Below are positions 8,581 through 18,908 of a DNA stretch of 64,000 nucleotides, one piece after another. The DNA comes from Hydrogenophilales bacterium 16-61-112 (GTDB lineage: Bacteria > Pseudomonadota > Gammaproteobacteria > Burkholderiales > Thiobacillaceae), in contig NCHD01000005.1 in NCBI GenBank assembly GCA_002257045.1, positions 1-64,000 of the forward strand, written 5' to 3'. The translations under genes and the position numbers were made by a program. Numbering within the stretch: position 1 is the first letter of the stretch; every line of letters starts with the position of its first letter. The notes beneath the pieces were generated by a model. The model was given only the letters and a program-made list of their open reading frames with translations, did no database searches and had not been told where the DNA came from.

Positions 8581-10395
8581 TTAGATCGAAACTTTGGACA
8601 GCCGCGCCTGGCGGCCGTAGGTGAGGTTAACCATGGCGCGCGATACGGTGACGGCGCTGAACATGGAGGTGAGGATGCCCAGACACAGCACTACCGCGAA
8701 GCCGCGCACCGGGCCCGAGCCGAGCCAGAACAGCGCAACACCGGCGATCAGCGTGGTCAGATTGGAGTCGAGAATGGTTGCCCAGGCGCGGTCGTAGCCG
8801 GCGTGGATCGCCGCCTGCGGGGTGAGGCCGGCACGAATTTCTTCACGGATGCGCTCGTTGATCAGCACGTTGGCGTCGATCGCCATGCCGAGCGTCAGCG
8901 CGATTGCCGCCATGCCGGGCAGGGTCAGCGTGGCCTGCATCATCGACAGCAAGGCGATCAGGAAGAAGCCGTTGACGGCGAGCGCAACGGCCGAGAACAG
9001 GCCGAAGATGCGGTAGTAGATGATCATGAACAGGGCAACTGCAGCAAAACCCCAGATGTTGGAGTGGAAGCCCTTGCTGATGTTTTCTGCACCCATGCTG
9101 GGGCCGACGGTACGTTCTTCCACGATCTGCATTGGTGCGGCCAATGCCCCGGCGCGCAGCAGCAGCGCGACGTCGGAGGCTTCCTGCGCGGTTTCCATGC
9201 CGGTGATCTGCACCCGGCCGCCGCCGATTTCATCGCGGATGACTGGCGAGGTGATGGCTTCGGCACGGCCTTTTTCGATCAGCAGGATCGCCATGCGCTT
9301 GCCGACGTTTTCACGCGTGACGGCCTGAAAAATGCGCGCGCCCTTACCGTCCAGGTTGAGGTGCACCGCAGCCTGACCGCTGGTGCTGTCGAAGCCGGGC
9401 GAGGCGTCGGTGATCGAATCGCCGGTCAGCACGACATCCTTTTTGACCGCGATGTTGCCGCCTTCGCGGCTGGGGACGATTTCATCGCCAAATGGCGCCT
9501 GGCCCTGGCCCACCGCAATCGGGTCAGCCTGCTCGTCCACCATGCGGATTTCCAGCGTGGCGGTGCGGCCGAGAATGTCCTTGGCCTTGGCAGTGTCCTG
9601 CACGCCTGGCAGTTGCACCACGATGCGGCTGGCGCCTTGCTGCTGGATCACCGGTTCGGCCACGCCGAGTTCGTTGACCCGGTTGCGCAGGGTGGTGATG
9701 TTCTGCTGCAGGGCGAACTCCTGCACCTTGGTGGCCGCTTCGGGACGCAGGCGGGCGGACAGGCTGAAGCCTTCGGCCTGGTCTTCCGGGGTGAGTGCCA
9801 GTTCGGTGAATACCGTGCCCAGTTTGTTGATGGCGGCATCGCGCTGGTCCCGCGTGTTGAAATGCACGCTGACGACATTGCCTTCGCGGATGATGCGACC
9901 GTAGCGGATCTTGTCGGCGCGCAGCTCGGTACGGAAATCGTTCTGGTAACGAATGGCGGCTTTATCAAGCGCGGCCTTCATGTCCACTTCGAGTAGAAAA
10001 TGCACCCCGCCGCGCAGGTCGAGGCCGAGGTACATTGGCAGCGCCCCGATCGACGACAGCCAGGCCGGCGAGGCCGGCACCAGGTTCAGCGCGACGGTGT
10101 AACGATCGCCCAGGCCTGTCTGCAGTGCGTCCTTTGCCGCAATTTGCAAGTCGGTATTGGCGAAGCGTGCCTTGATGCTGTTGCCCGACAGCTCGATCCC
10201 GCTGGTCGCCAGCCCGGCGGCTTTGAGCAGGCTTTCAAGACGGCCCAACAGCGCGGTATCGACCTTCTCGCTGCTGCGAACCGGCGACACCTGCACCGCA
10301 GGCACTTCACCGTAAAAATTGGGCAGGGTGAAAAGAAAGGCGACCACCAGCGTGACGCCGATGAGCACATATTTCCAGAGCGGGAAGCGGTTCAT
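8581..10395 (-). CDS. secD: Protein translocase subunit SecD
   Basis: Large SecDF subunit driving late steps of protein export. It has an N-terminal helix, a large periplasmic region starting with GLDLRGGVHFLLEVD, and six C-terminal helices containing AIALTLGMAIDANVLINERIREE with the conserved Asp used in proton transfer. At 604 residues it matches the family (E. coli 615). It is preceded by yajC, and the 74-bp gap between them contains four in-phase heptamer repeats. Confidence 0.96.
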   Translation of the reverse strand: MNRFPLWKYVLIGVTLVVAFLFTLPNFYGEVPAVQVSPVRSSEKVDTALLGRLESLLKAAGLATSGIELSGNSIKARFANTDLQIAAKDALQTGLGDRYTVALNLVPASPAWLSSIGALPMYLGLDLRGGVHFLLEVDMKAALDKAAIRYQNDFRTELRADKIRYGRIIREGNVVSVHFNTRDQRDAAINKLGTVFTELALTPEDQAEGFSLSARLRPEAATKVQEFALQQNITTLRNRVNELGVAEPVIQQQGASRIVVQLPGVQDTAKAKDILGRTATLEIRMVDEQADPIAVGQGQAPFGDEIVPSREGGNIAVKKDVVLTGDSITDASPGFDSTSGQAAVHLNLDGKGARIFQAVTRENVGKRMAILLIEKGRAEAITSPVIRDEIGGGRVQITGMETAQEASDVALLLRAGALAAPMQIVEERTVGPSMGAENISKGFHSNIWGFAAVALFMIIYYRIFGLFSAVALAVNGFFLIALLSMMQATLTLPGMAAIALTLGMAIDANVLINERIREEIRAGLTPQAAIHAGYDRAWATILDSNLTTLIAGVALFWLGSGPVRGFAVVLCLGILTSMFSAVTVSRAMVNLTYGRQARLSKVSI

Positions 10396-10404
10396 TTTAT
10401 AGAG

Positions 10405-10432
10405 GGAGCAGTGAGCGGGGAGGGGTGAGCAG
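10405..10432. repeat. Heptamer array between yajC and secD
   Basis: Four heptamers in perfect phase: GGAGCAG, TGAGCGG, GGAGGGG, TGAGCAG. Same type as the array at 7558 and the one at 37681. It lies in the yajC-secD gap, immediately upstream of the secD start on the minus strand. Confidence 0.6.
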
Positions 10433-10469
10433 CGGCAGCAACATGAATGCCTTGTTCACGTCAGGATGC

Positions 10470-10796
10470 TTACAGACCTTTGATCGTGCCCTTGGGCAGC
10501 AGGGTTTGCACCGAGGATTTTTGCACGTGGGTGATCACGCCATCGGCGATTTCGAGTGCGACGTATTGGTCGCCCATCTTGGCGATTTTGCCCAGCTGGC
10601 CGCTGGCCGTGACCACTTCGTCGCCTTTGGCGAGTTCGGTCAGCATCTGCTTCTGTTCCTTTGCACGCTTCATCTGCGGACGGATGAGCATGAAATAGAA
10701 CAGCACAAAAATGATGACGAGCGGGAGGAATTGCTGGATCAGTTCAGCGCTACCGGGTGCGGCAGCGGCTGTTTGTGCGTGGGCAAGGGAAATCAT
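10470..10796 (-). CDS. yajC: Preprotein translocase accessory subunit YajC
   Basis: Small single-span membrane protein that associates with SecDF. The transmembrane helix is at about residues 22-43 (LIQQFLPLVIIFVLFYFMLI), followed by RPQMKRAKEQKQML and a small beta-rich domain. At 108 residues the length is typical. It lies between tgt and secD on the same strand, the standard queA-tgt-yajC-secDF order. Confidence 0.95.
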   Translation of the reverse strand: MISLAHAQTAAAAPGSAELIQQFLPLVIIFVLFYFMLIRPQMKRAKEQKQMLTELAKGDEVVTASGQLGKIAKMGDQYVALEIADGVITHVQKSSVQTLLPKGTIKGL

Positions 10797-10841
10797 GAAA
10801 ACTCCGAAATCAAAGGGACGATCGACTAAAGCCGGAAGATT

Positions 10842-12963
<2,122 letters not shown>

Positions 12964-12971
12964 GGGGCGCG

Positions 12972-12977
12972 ATTATA
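12972..12977 (-). promoter_or_regulatory. Candidate -10 box for queA
   Basis: Perfect TATAAT on the minus strand ending 9 bases before the queA ATG. Transcription would begin within a few bases of the start codon. The -35 region is poor, so this rests mainly on the -10 match. Confidence 0.4.
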
Positions 12978-12986
12978 GCCGCCGCC

Positions 12987-13016
12987 TTGCAGCGGGCCAC
13001 CCGCTTGGGCCATAAT
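12987..13016 (+). promoter_or_regulatory. Promoter for tRNA-Leu
   Basis: TTGCAG (12987-12992) and CATAAT (13011-13016) with an 18-bp spacer. Start would be near 13023, about 35 bp before the mature tRNA. Divergent from the queA promoter. Confidence 0.5.
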
Positions 13017-13057
13017 GCGCGGCTCTGTCGCCGGGCGCGTTCGCATCCGGCCCCTTT

Positions 13058-13144
13058 GCCGGGATGGCGGAATCGGTAGACGCAGCGGATTCAAAATCCG
13101 CCGCTGGTAACAGTGTGGGGGTTCGAGTCCCCCTCCCGGCACCA
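13058..13144 (+). tRNA. tRNA-Leu (anticodon CAA)
   Basis: Acceptor arms GCCGGGA (13058-13064) and TCCCGGC (13134-13140) pair perfectly, followed by discriminator A and encoded CCA. The anticodon stem GCGGA/TCCGC encloses loop TTCAAAA with anticodon CAA. A long variable arm and the T-arm GGTTCGAGTCC class it as a type II tRNA-Leu of 87 nt. Confidence 0.97.
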
Positions 13145-13561
13145 GTTTTACTCATCGTGGCTTTCGGCCCGAAAACCAAATTTATCCGAGTCTTAATTTG
13201 TTCGGGCCCGTGCAGATGGCGTTCAGGAAAAGACTGTTCCTGTTGGTGCATTCAACCAAGGGGTTTGCACTATTGAAGTGCGTCGACGCTGTAAATCAAA
13301 CGGATTTTTGGCCGGTTCCTGCGGGCGGCATGTGATGGGCGTGGGTCTGTCATATCCGCTTCACTCCTTTTTATTATTCTTTTCAAGGAACTTGCTGCAA
13401 AACGGCGCGTGCTGGCTTGAGCCTTGCTGTTCCACGTCTGTGGAGCAGTCATCTGAGCAAGCAAGTGCGCCGCGATAGGGCTATGCAAAGGAGGATCAGA
13501 TGCGCTGCGTATCGTGGATTGCAGCCTGTGAGTCGTTGTCGCACTGGATTATAGTGAGCAC
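13145..13561 (+). other. Intergenic stretch, no gene recognised
   Basis: About 417 bp between tRNA-Leu and the broken glk. Short open frames on either strand show no recognisable protein. Near the end, TATAGT at about 13548-13553 could serve glk as a -10 box. Nothing else was supported. Confidence 0.5.
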
Positions 13562-14486
13562 ATGAATTGGATTGCTGGCGATATTGGCGGGACCAAAAGC
13601 TGGCTGGCATGGTTGGCGCAGGCGTCTGTGGGCGGCGCCCGGCAACTGCGTTTTGAGCAGGTTTACGCCAGCGCTAATTTTGAATCGGCAGACAGCTTGA
13701 TTCGTCAGTTTATTGCCGATGCCGGCGCCTCTAATCCACCCGATGGCGTGCTGCTCGCCTTGCCGGGTGCGCTGGATGGGCAGCGTTCTCGCTTGACCAA
13801 TCTGGACTGGGTGATGGACGCGGCCGTAATGCAGCAATCGCTTGGGGTGGCCGTGGTGCGCTTCATCAATGACTTTCAGGCCGCTGCAGCGGGCGTGGCG
13901 ACGCTGACGGACGCCGATGTGATCGCGCTTAATCCGCAAACGGCGGTTTCCGGAGGGGTGCGCGCCATTACCGGCGCGGGTACCGGGCTGGGCATGGCGT
14001 TCATGGTGGCAGCGGCCGATGGCCGATATCAAAGCCTTGCTACGGAGGCGGGGCATGTCGATTTTGCTCCGGCCAATGCGTTGCAGGGGCGTCTGCTCGA
14101 TCGCTTGCGCGGCGAGTTCGGACATGTCTCGTGGGAGCGGGTGGTGTCGGGCTCGGCGTTGGGATGGCGCAGCGCTCGCGGTTCGCGCGGCGGCGGGCGA
14201 GGTGGCCGCCACGGCGGCGCTTGATCTCTTTATCGATCTGTATGGTGCGTGGGTAGGCAATGTGGCCTTGATGCTTCAGCCGTTTGGCGGCCTCTATATC
14301 GCGGGCGGGGTGGCGACGCACATGCTGGCGCGCATGCAATCGCCCCGTTTCATGGCGGCGGCTACGGACAAGGGTCGGATGCGCGGCGTGGTCGAGCGCA
14401 CCCCAATTTTTCTGATCACCACGCCGCGTCTGGGCGTGCAGGGTGCGATGGCCCAGACTCTGTCGGATGCGTTTGCAGTATCTTGA
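13562..14486 (+). pseudogene. glk: Glucokinase, broken by internal deletion/frameshift
   Basis: ROK/hexokinase-fold glucokinase feeding glucose 6-phosphate into metabolism. The first frame (13562 to about 14165) carries the phosphate-binding GDIGGTK, the GAGTGLG loop and EAGHVDF, up to SWERVVSGSALG. The protein then continues in another frame from about 14170 to 14486 with ALDLFIDLYGAW, GGLYIAGGVA and the C-terminal TPRLGVQGA. Joined, the product is about 305 residues, some 20-30 short of typical family length. The missing part lies exactly at the frame change, so a deletion not divisible by three best explains it. It is the first gene of the glycogen cluster. Confidence 0.8.
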
Positions 14487-14552
14487 AGCTGATCACGTGA
14501 GATCGTTTCGTTGCAGAAATTCATTCCAATATCAAGTCACCCTGGAGGGGAT

Positions 14553-15872
14553 ATGACGATTTCAAAAGAAGAGCAGGAACGCCTTTATCGCTATTACACC
14601 GAGCCGAAAACGGCCACCGAACTGGCACGCAAGACCCTGGCACTGGTGCTGGCGGGTGGGGAAGGCTCGCGCCTGAAGGATTTGACCGCCTGGCGCGCCA
14701 AGCCGGCCGTGCCGATTGGCGGCAAGTACCGCATCATCGATTTTCCGCTCTCGAATTGCGTGAACTCGGGCATACGCCGCATTGGCGTGCTGACGCAATA
14801 CAAGTCTCACTCGCTGATTCGCCATCTGCAGCGCGCCTGGGGGTTCATGCGTGCGGAGATCGGCGAGTTCGTGGAGATCCTGCCGGCGCAGCAGCGCACC
14901 AACAAGAAGGAGTGGTACCAGGGCACCGCCGATGCCTTGTTCCAGAATCTCGACATCATGCAGCGGCACAATCCCGAATATGTGTTGGTGCTTGGTGGCG
15001 ATCACGTCTACACCATGGATTATTCGGACATGCTGCTGTACCACGCGCAGAGTGGCGCGGATTTCACGGTGGGCAGCATCGAGGTGCCGGTGGATGAAGC
15101 GCGCGGGTTCGGCGTGATGTCGGTGGACGAGAACATGCGCATCGTCAGGTTCACCGAAAAGCCCGATCACCCCGACAGCATTCCCGGCAAGCCCGGCATC
15201 GCGCTGGCCTCGATGGGGATTTACATTTTCTCCAAGGACTTCCTCTACAAGACGCTGATCGACGACGCCTGCAATCCTGGGTCTTCGCACGACTTCGGCA
15301 AGGACATCATTCCGGCCAGCATCGCGGCCTCGCGCGCGATGGCCTACCCGTTCCGCAACAAGGCAGGCGAGCCGGACTACTGGCGCGACGTGGGCACGCT
15401 GTATTCCTACTGGCAGACCAACATGGAACTGTGCTCGGTGGCGCCCGACCTCAACCTGTACGACCGCAACTGGCCGATCTGGACCTACCAGCCGCAGTAT
15501 CCGCCCGCAAAATTCATCTTCGACGACGAGGGGCGGCGCGGTTCGGCGATTGATTCGCTGATCGCCGGGGGCTGCATCCTGTCGGGCGCGCTGGTCAAGC
15601 GATCGGTGCTGTTTTTTGCCACCACGGTGGAGAGCAGCAGCACCATCAAGGACAGCGTGATCCTGCCCAAGGTCAGTATCGGCAGCAACTGCCGCATCAC
15701 GCGCGCGATCATCGACAAGGGCACCAGCATTCCGGATGGCACGATCATTGGTGAAGATCGCGTCGAGGATGCCAAGCGCTTCCATGTCACGCCGGAAGGC
15801 ATCGTGCTGGTGACGTCGGCCATGCTGGGACAAAATCTCTATGCAAGGCTACAGAATGACTACGACAGCTAA
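14553..15872 (+). CDS. glgC: Glucose-1-phosphate adenylyltransferase
   Basis: Makes ADP-glucose from ATP and glucose 1-phosphate, the committed step of glycogen synthesis. The N-terminal nucleotide site [11 protein letters not shown] is followed by [22 protein letters not shown], and GTADALFQN marks the catalytic centre. The C-terminal part forms the left-handed beta-helix regulatory domain. ATG at 14553 was chosen over 14511 because GGAGGGG lies just before it; this gives 439 residues. The stop overlaps the start of the GH57 gene. Confidence 0.96.
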   Translation: MTISKEEQERLYRYYTEPKTATELARKTLALVLAGGEGSRLKDLTAWRAKPAVPIGGKYRIIDFPLSNCVNSGIRRIGVLTQYKSHSLIRHLQRAWGFMRAEIGEFVEILPAQQRTNKKEWYQGTADALFQNLDIMQRHNPEYVLVLGGDHVYTMDYSDMLLYHAQSGADFTVGSIEVPVDEARGFGVMSVDENMRIVRFTEKPDHPDSIPGKPGIALASMGIYIFSKDFLYKTLIDDACNPGSSHDFGKDIIPASIAASRAMAYPFRNKAGEPDYWRDVGTLYSYWQTNMELCSVAPDLNLYDRNWPIWTYQPQYPPAKFIFDDEGRRGSAIDSLIAGGCILSGALVKRSVLFFATTVESSSTIKDSVILPKVSIGSNCRITRAIIDKGTSIPDGTIIGEDRVEDAKRFHVTPEGIVLVTSAMLGQNLYARLQNDYDS

Positions 15873-17685
15873 GACCCTGAATGTGGTGCTGTGCTGGCAC
15901 ATGCACCAGCCGTACTACCGCGAAGGGCTCAAGGGCGCGTATCACCTGCCCTGGGTGTATCTGCATGGCATCAAGGACTACAGTGACATGGCGGCGCATC
16001 TGGAGCGCTATCCGGCGATGCGGGCGGTGGTCAACTTCGCGCCGGTGCTGCTCGAGCAGATCGACGACTACGCGCAACAGATGGACGCGCTGTTGAAGCA
16101 CGGCAAGCCAACGCAGGATCACATGATCAATCTGCTGGCGGGCGTCGAGCGCATTCCGTCGGACGCGACGGCGCGCCTCGCCATCATTCGCGATTGCCAG
16201 CGATGCCATGCGCCACGGATGATTCATCCCTATCCCGCGTTTCACCACCTGCTGGAAATGGTTGGCGCCTCCTACGAGGCCGGTCAGGGCGATACGGCCT
16301 TGCCCGAGCACCTTGGGTATTTGTCCGAGCAGTACTTTCTCGATTTGCTGACCTGGTATCACCTGGTCTGGCTGGGGAATTCGTTGCGCCAGTTGCCGCT
16401 GGTGCGTCGTTTATTGACTCAGGGGCACGAATTCTCTGCCGCGGATCGCCACGAATTGCTGTACCTGATGCAGCATTGCATGGCGGGCCTGATCCCGCGT
16501 TATCGTGCGCTGGCCGAGCGCGGCCAGGTCGAGCTGTCGATGACGCCCTACGGCCATCCCATCGTGCCCTTGCTCAACGACTTCGCCAACATGCGCGACG
16601 CCATGCCCGATGCACCGGCCCCCGATGCCCCGGGCTACCCGGGCGGAGCGGAACGCGCGCGCTGGCATCTGCAGCACGGGGTCGAGGTGTTCGAGCATTA
16701 TTTTCGCCGCAAGCCCACGGGCGTGTGGCTGTCCGAGGGTGGGGTGAGCGAGGATGCGCTGGCGCAGCTCGACGAACTGAAAACTGCCTGGACCGCGACC
16801 GGCGAAGGCGTATGGCGCGGCAGTTGCGCCAAGTCCGGTACCCCGGTCGACGATACGCAGCCCAAACACGGTTTGTTTTCTCCGACGCACATCGACAACT
16901 TCAAGACCCGGGTGTTTTTTCGTGACGATGGGTTGTCCGACCTGATTGGCTTCAAATACAGCGACTGGCATGCCGATGATGCCGTGGGTGACTTTATCCA
17001 TCATCTGGAAAACATCGCCGTCGCGCTGGGCAAAAATGCGAACCAGCATGTGGTCTCGATCATTCTCGACGGCGAAAATGCCTGGGAGTATTACCCGGAC
17101 AACGGCCACCATTTTCTGGACGCCCTCTACTCGCGGTTGTCCAGCCACCCCACGCTCAATGTCAGCACGTTTGCCGAACAGGCCGCGCGCACGCCAGCCA
17201 AACCGCTGAAGCGGCTGGCCTCGGGTAGCTGGGTGTACGGCAGCTTTTCGACCTGGATCGGCTCGGCCGACAAGAATCGCGGCTGGGATTACCTGGTTGC
17301 GGCCAAGCGGGCGTATGACCGTACCCTGGCTGCTGGCAAGCTGGATGCGGAGCACCAGGCGATGGCGATACGCCAGCTTGCGGTATGCGAAGGCTCCGAC
17401 TGGTTTTGGTGGTTCGGCGATCACAACCCGGCGGGTAGCGTCAGCGATTTCGAGCAGCTCTACCGCACCCAGCTACGTGAGCTGTATCGCCTGCTCGGCG
17501 TGGCACCGCCGGCCTTGCTCGATGTGCCGCTGTCCCACGGCGGCGGCATGGCGGAAAACGCCGGCACCATGCGCAGGAATACTCCTTGCCGTCCGGCACC
17601 CTGGCGGACGCCAGGCGCTGGCTGGATTTTTTGCAGGCCGCTGGCGCGGGAATCTGGCAGATGCTGCCCCTGGGACAGCCCCTGA
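15856..17685 (+). CDS. Glycoside hydrolase family 57 protein (alpha-glucan hydrolase/transferase)
   Basis: GH57 enzymes act on alpha-1,4 or alpha-1,6 glucans (amylase, 4-alpha-glucanotransferase, branching enzyme). Conserved region 1 is WHMHQP (residues 14-19). The probable nucleophile is Glu294 in VWLSEGG, and the acid/base Asp405 is in [14 protein letters not shown] at 15856 gives [11 protein letters not shown]; an in-frame ATG at 15841 is also possible, and both overlap glgC. After about residue 572 (AENAGTM) the frame runs on into malQ and ends in non-family sequence ([11 protein letters not shown]...), so the true stop appears to have been lost. Which glucan activity it has cannot be told from sequence alone. 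Confidence 0.85.
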   Translation: MTTTAKTLNVVLCWHMHQPYYREGLKGAYHLPWVYLHGIKDYSDMAAHLERYPAMRAVVNFAPVLLEQIDDYAQQMDALLKHGKPTQDHMINLLAGVERIPSDATARLAIIRDCQRCHAPRMIHPYPAFHHLLEMVGASYEAGQGDTALPEHLGYLSEQYFLDLLTWYHLVWLGNSLRQLPLVRRLLTQGHEFSAADRHELLYLMQHCMAGLIPRYRALAERGQVELSMTPYGHPIVPLLNDFANMRDAMPDAPAPDAPGYPGGAERARWHLQHGVEVFEHYFRRKPTGVWLSEGGVSEDALAQLDELKTAWTATGEGVWRGSCAKSGTPVDDTQPKHGLFSPTHIDNFKTRVFFRDDGLSDLIGFKYSDWHADDAVGDFIHHLENIAVALGKNANQHVVSIILDGENAWEYYPDNGHHFLDALYSRLSSHPTLNVSTFAEQAARTPAKPLKRLASGSWVYGSFSTWIGSADKNRGWDYLVAAKRAYDRTLAAGKLDAEHQAMAIRQLAVCEGSDWFWWFGDHNPAGSVSDFEQLYRTQLRELYRLLGVAPPALLDVPLSHGGGMAENAGTMRRNTPCRPAPWRTPGAGWIFCRPLARESGRCCPWDSP

Positions 17686-18908
17686 CCGGACTGTCGCCGT
17701 ACCAGTGCGCATCGGCGTTTGCGGTGAATCCGGCCTTGTTTCCGGCCGGAAGGCGCGTGGACATGCGACGCTTTTCACCCTGGCACCGGTCGCAGTCGCA
17801 CTGGCTCGACGACTACGCCCGCTTCAGCGTCATCAAGGCGCTAAACAACGGCGCGCAGTGGACGGACTGGCCGATTGCGCTGCGCGACCGCGATCCGGCC
17901 ACGCTGGCGGCATTCGATCGCGAGCATGGCGATGCCCTGCGCGACGTCATGCATGCCCAGTTTCGCGCCGCCGTGTTCTGGCGCGAGTTGCGAATGGAAG
18001 CGGCGCAACGCGGCGTCAAGCTGTTTGGCGACATGCCGATTTTTGTCGCGCACGACAGCGCCGATGTGTGGGCGAAACGCGACTTGTTCCTGCTCGATGC
18101 CGCGGGTCAGCCCACAGTGGTCGCCGGCGTGCCGCCGGATTACTTTTCCGAAACAGGGCAGCGCTGGGGCAATCCGCACTACAACTGGGCGGCGATGCAG
18201 GCGGACAGCTTTGCCTGGTGGCGGGCGCGTCTGGCGGCCCATTTCGACTGGTTCGACTGGGTGCGGATCGATCATTTCCGTGGCCTGGCGGCGGCGTGGA
18301 CGGTGCCGGCGAACGAACCAACGGCCATTCACGGCCAGTGGGTGCCTTCGCCGGGAGCCGATCTGCTGCGCGCGGTAGCCGACGAAATGGGCGACTTGCC
18401 GCTGGTGGCAGAGGACCTGGGCGTCATCACCCCCGATGTCACCGCGCTGCGTCATCAGTTCGGCTTGCCAGGCATGGCGGTGCTGCAATTTGCGTTTGAC
18501 GCCCACGCCGACAATCCGCACAAGCCCGAAAACGTCATGCCCGATACGGTGTATTACACCGGCACGCACGACAACGATACGGCGCTGGGCTGGTTGCGCG
18601 CGCTACCGGACGCTGTCCGCCAGCACGTGCGCTGGCAGCTGGGGGTAGGCGAAGCCGATGCAGCATCGGACGAGCAGCTCGTGGACGCGATGATTCGCAC
18701 CGTGCTGCACAGCCGTGCGGCGCTGGCCGTGCTGCCGCTGCAGGATGTGCTGCATCTGGGCACCGAAGCACGCATGAATACGCCAGGCACGGACAACGGC
18801 AACTGGAGCTGGCGGTTTTCCTGGGCCGATTTGCCCGAAAATCTGGCACCCCGTTTGCTTCAACAATTCCAACAGTCTGATCGGTGTGGCCCGCCCGACC
18901 CGTCATGA
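17586..18908 (+). CDS. malQ: 4-alpha-glucanotransferase (amylomaltase), N-terminus damaged
   Basis: GH77 enzyme that transfers maltodextrin segments between glucans. Catalytic regions are intact: VRIDHFRG (nucleophile Asp), LVAEDLGVIT (acid/base Glu) and YTGTHDNDT. The normal N-terminus (start codon plus about ten residues ending HPTSLPSG) is missing. The frame shows only [13 protein letters not shown] directly after the end of the GH57 gene, with TTG at 17586 as the first start-like codon. Between NPALF and SHWLDDYARF it is also some 40-60 residues shorter than many MalQ proteins. Both features may be deletions; the second could be natural. It overlaps glgB by ATGA. Confidence 0.82.
   Translation: MPSGTLADARRWLDFLQAAGAGIWQMLPLGQPLTGLSPYQCASAFAVNPALFPAGRRVDMRRFSPWHRSQSHWLDDYARFSVIKALNNGAQWTDWPIALRDRDPATLAAFDREHGDALRDVMHAQFRAAVFWRELRMEAAQRGVKLFGDMPIFVAHDSADVWAKRDLFLLDAAGQPTVVAGVPPDYFSETGQRWGNPHYNWAAMQADSFAWWRARLAAHFDWFDWVRIDHFRGLAAAWTVPANEPTAIHGQWVPSPGADLLRAVADEMGDLPLVAEDLGVITPDVTALRHQFGLPGMAVLQFAFDAHADNPHKPENVMPDTVYYTGTHDNDTALGWLRALPDAVRQHVRWQLGVGEADAASDEQLVDAMIRTVLHSRAALAVLPLQDVLHLGTEARMNTPGTDNGNWSWRFSWADLPENLAPRLLQQFQQSDRCGPPDPS

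Noticed and set aside
7783-9996. Plus-strand open frame of 737 codons antisense to secF and secD
   Set aside because: Mirror of conserved SecD/SecF codons; no start signals and no recognisable domain.
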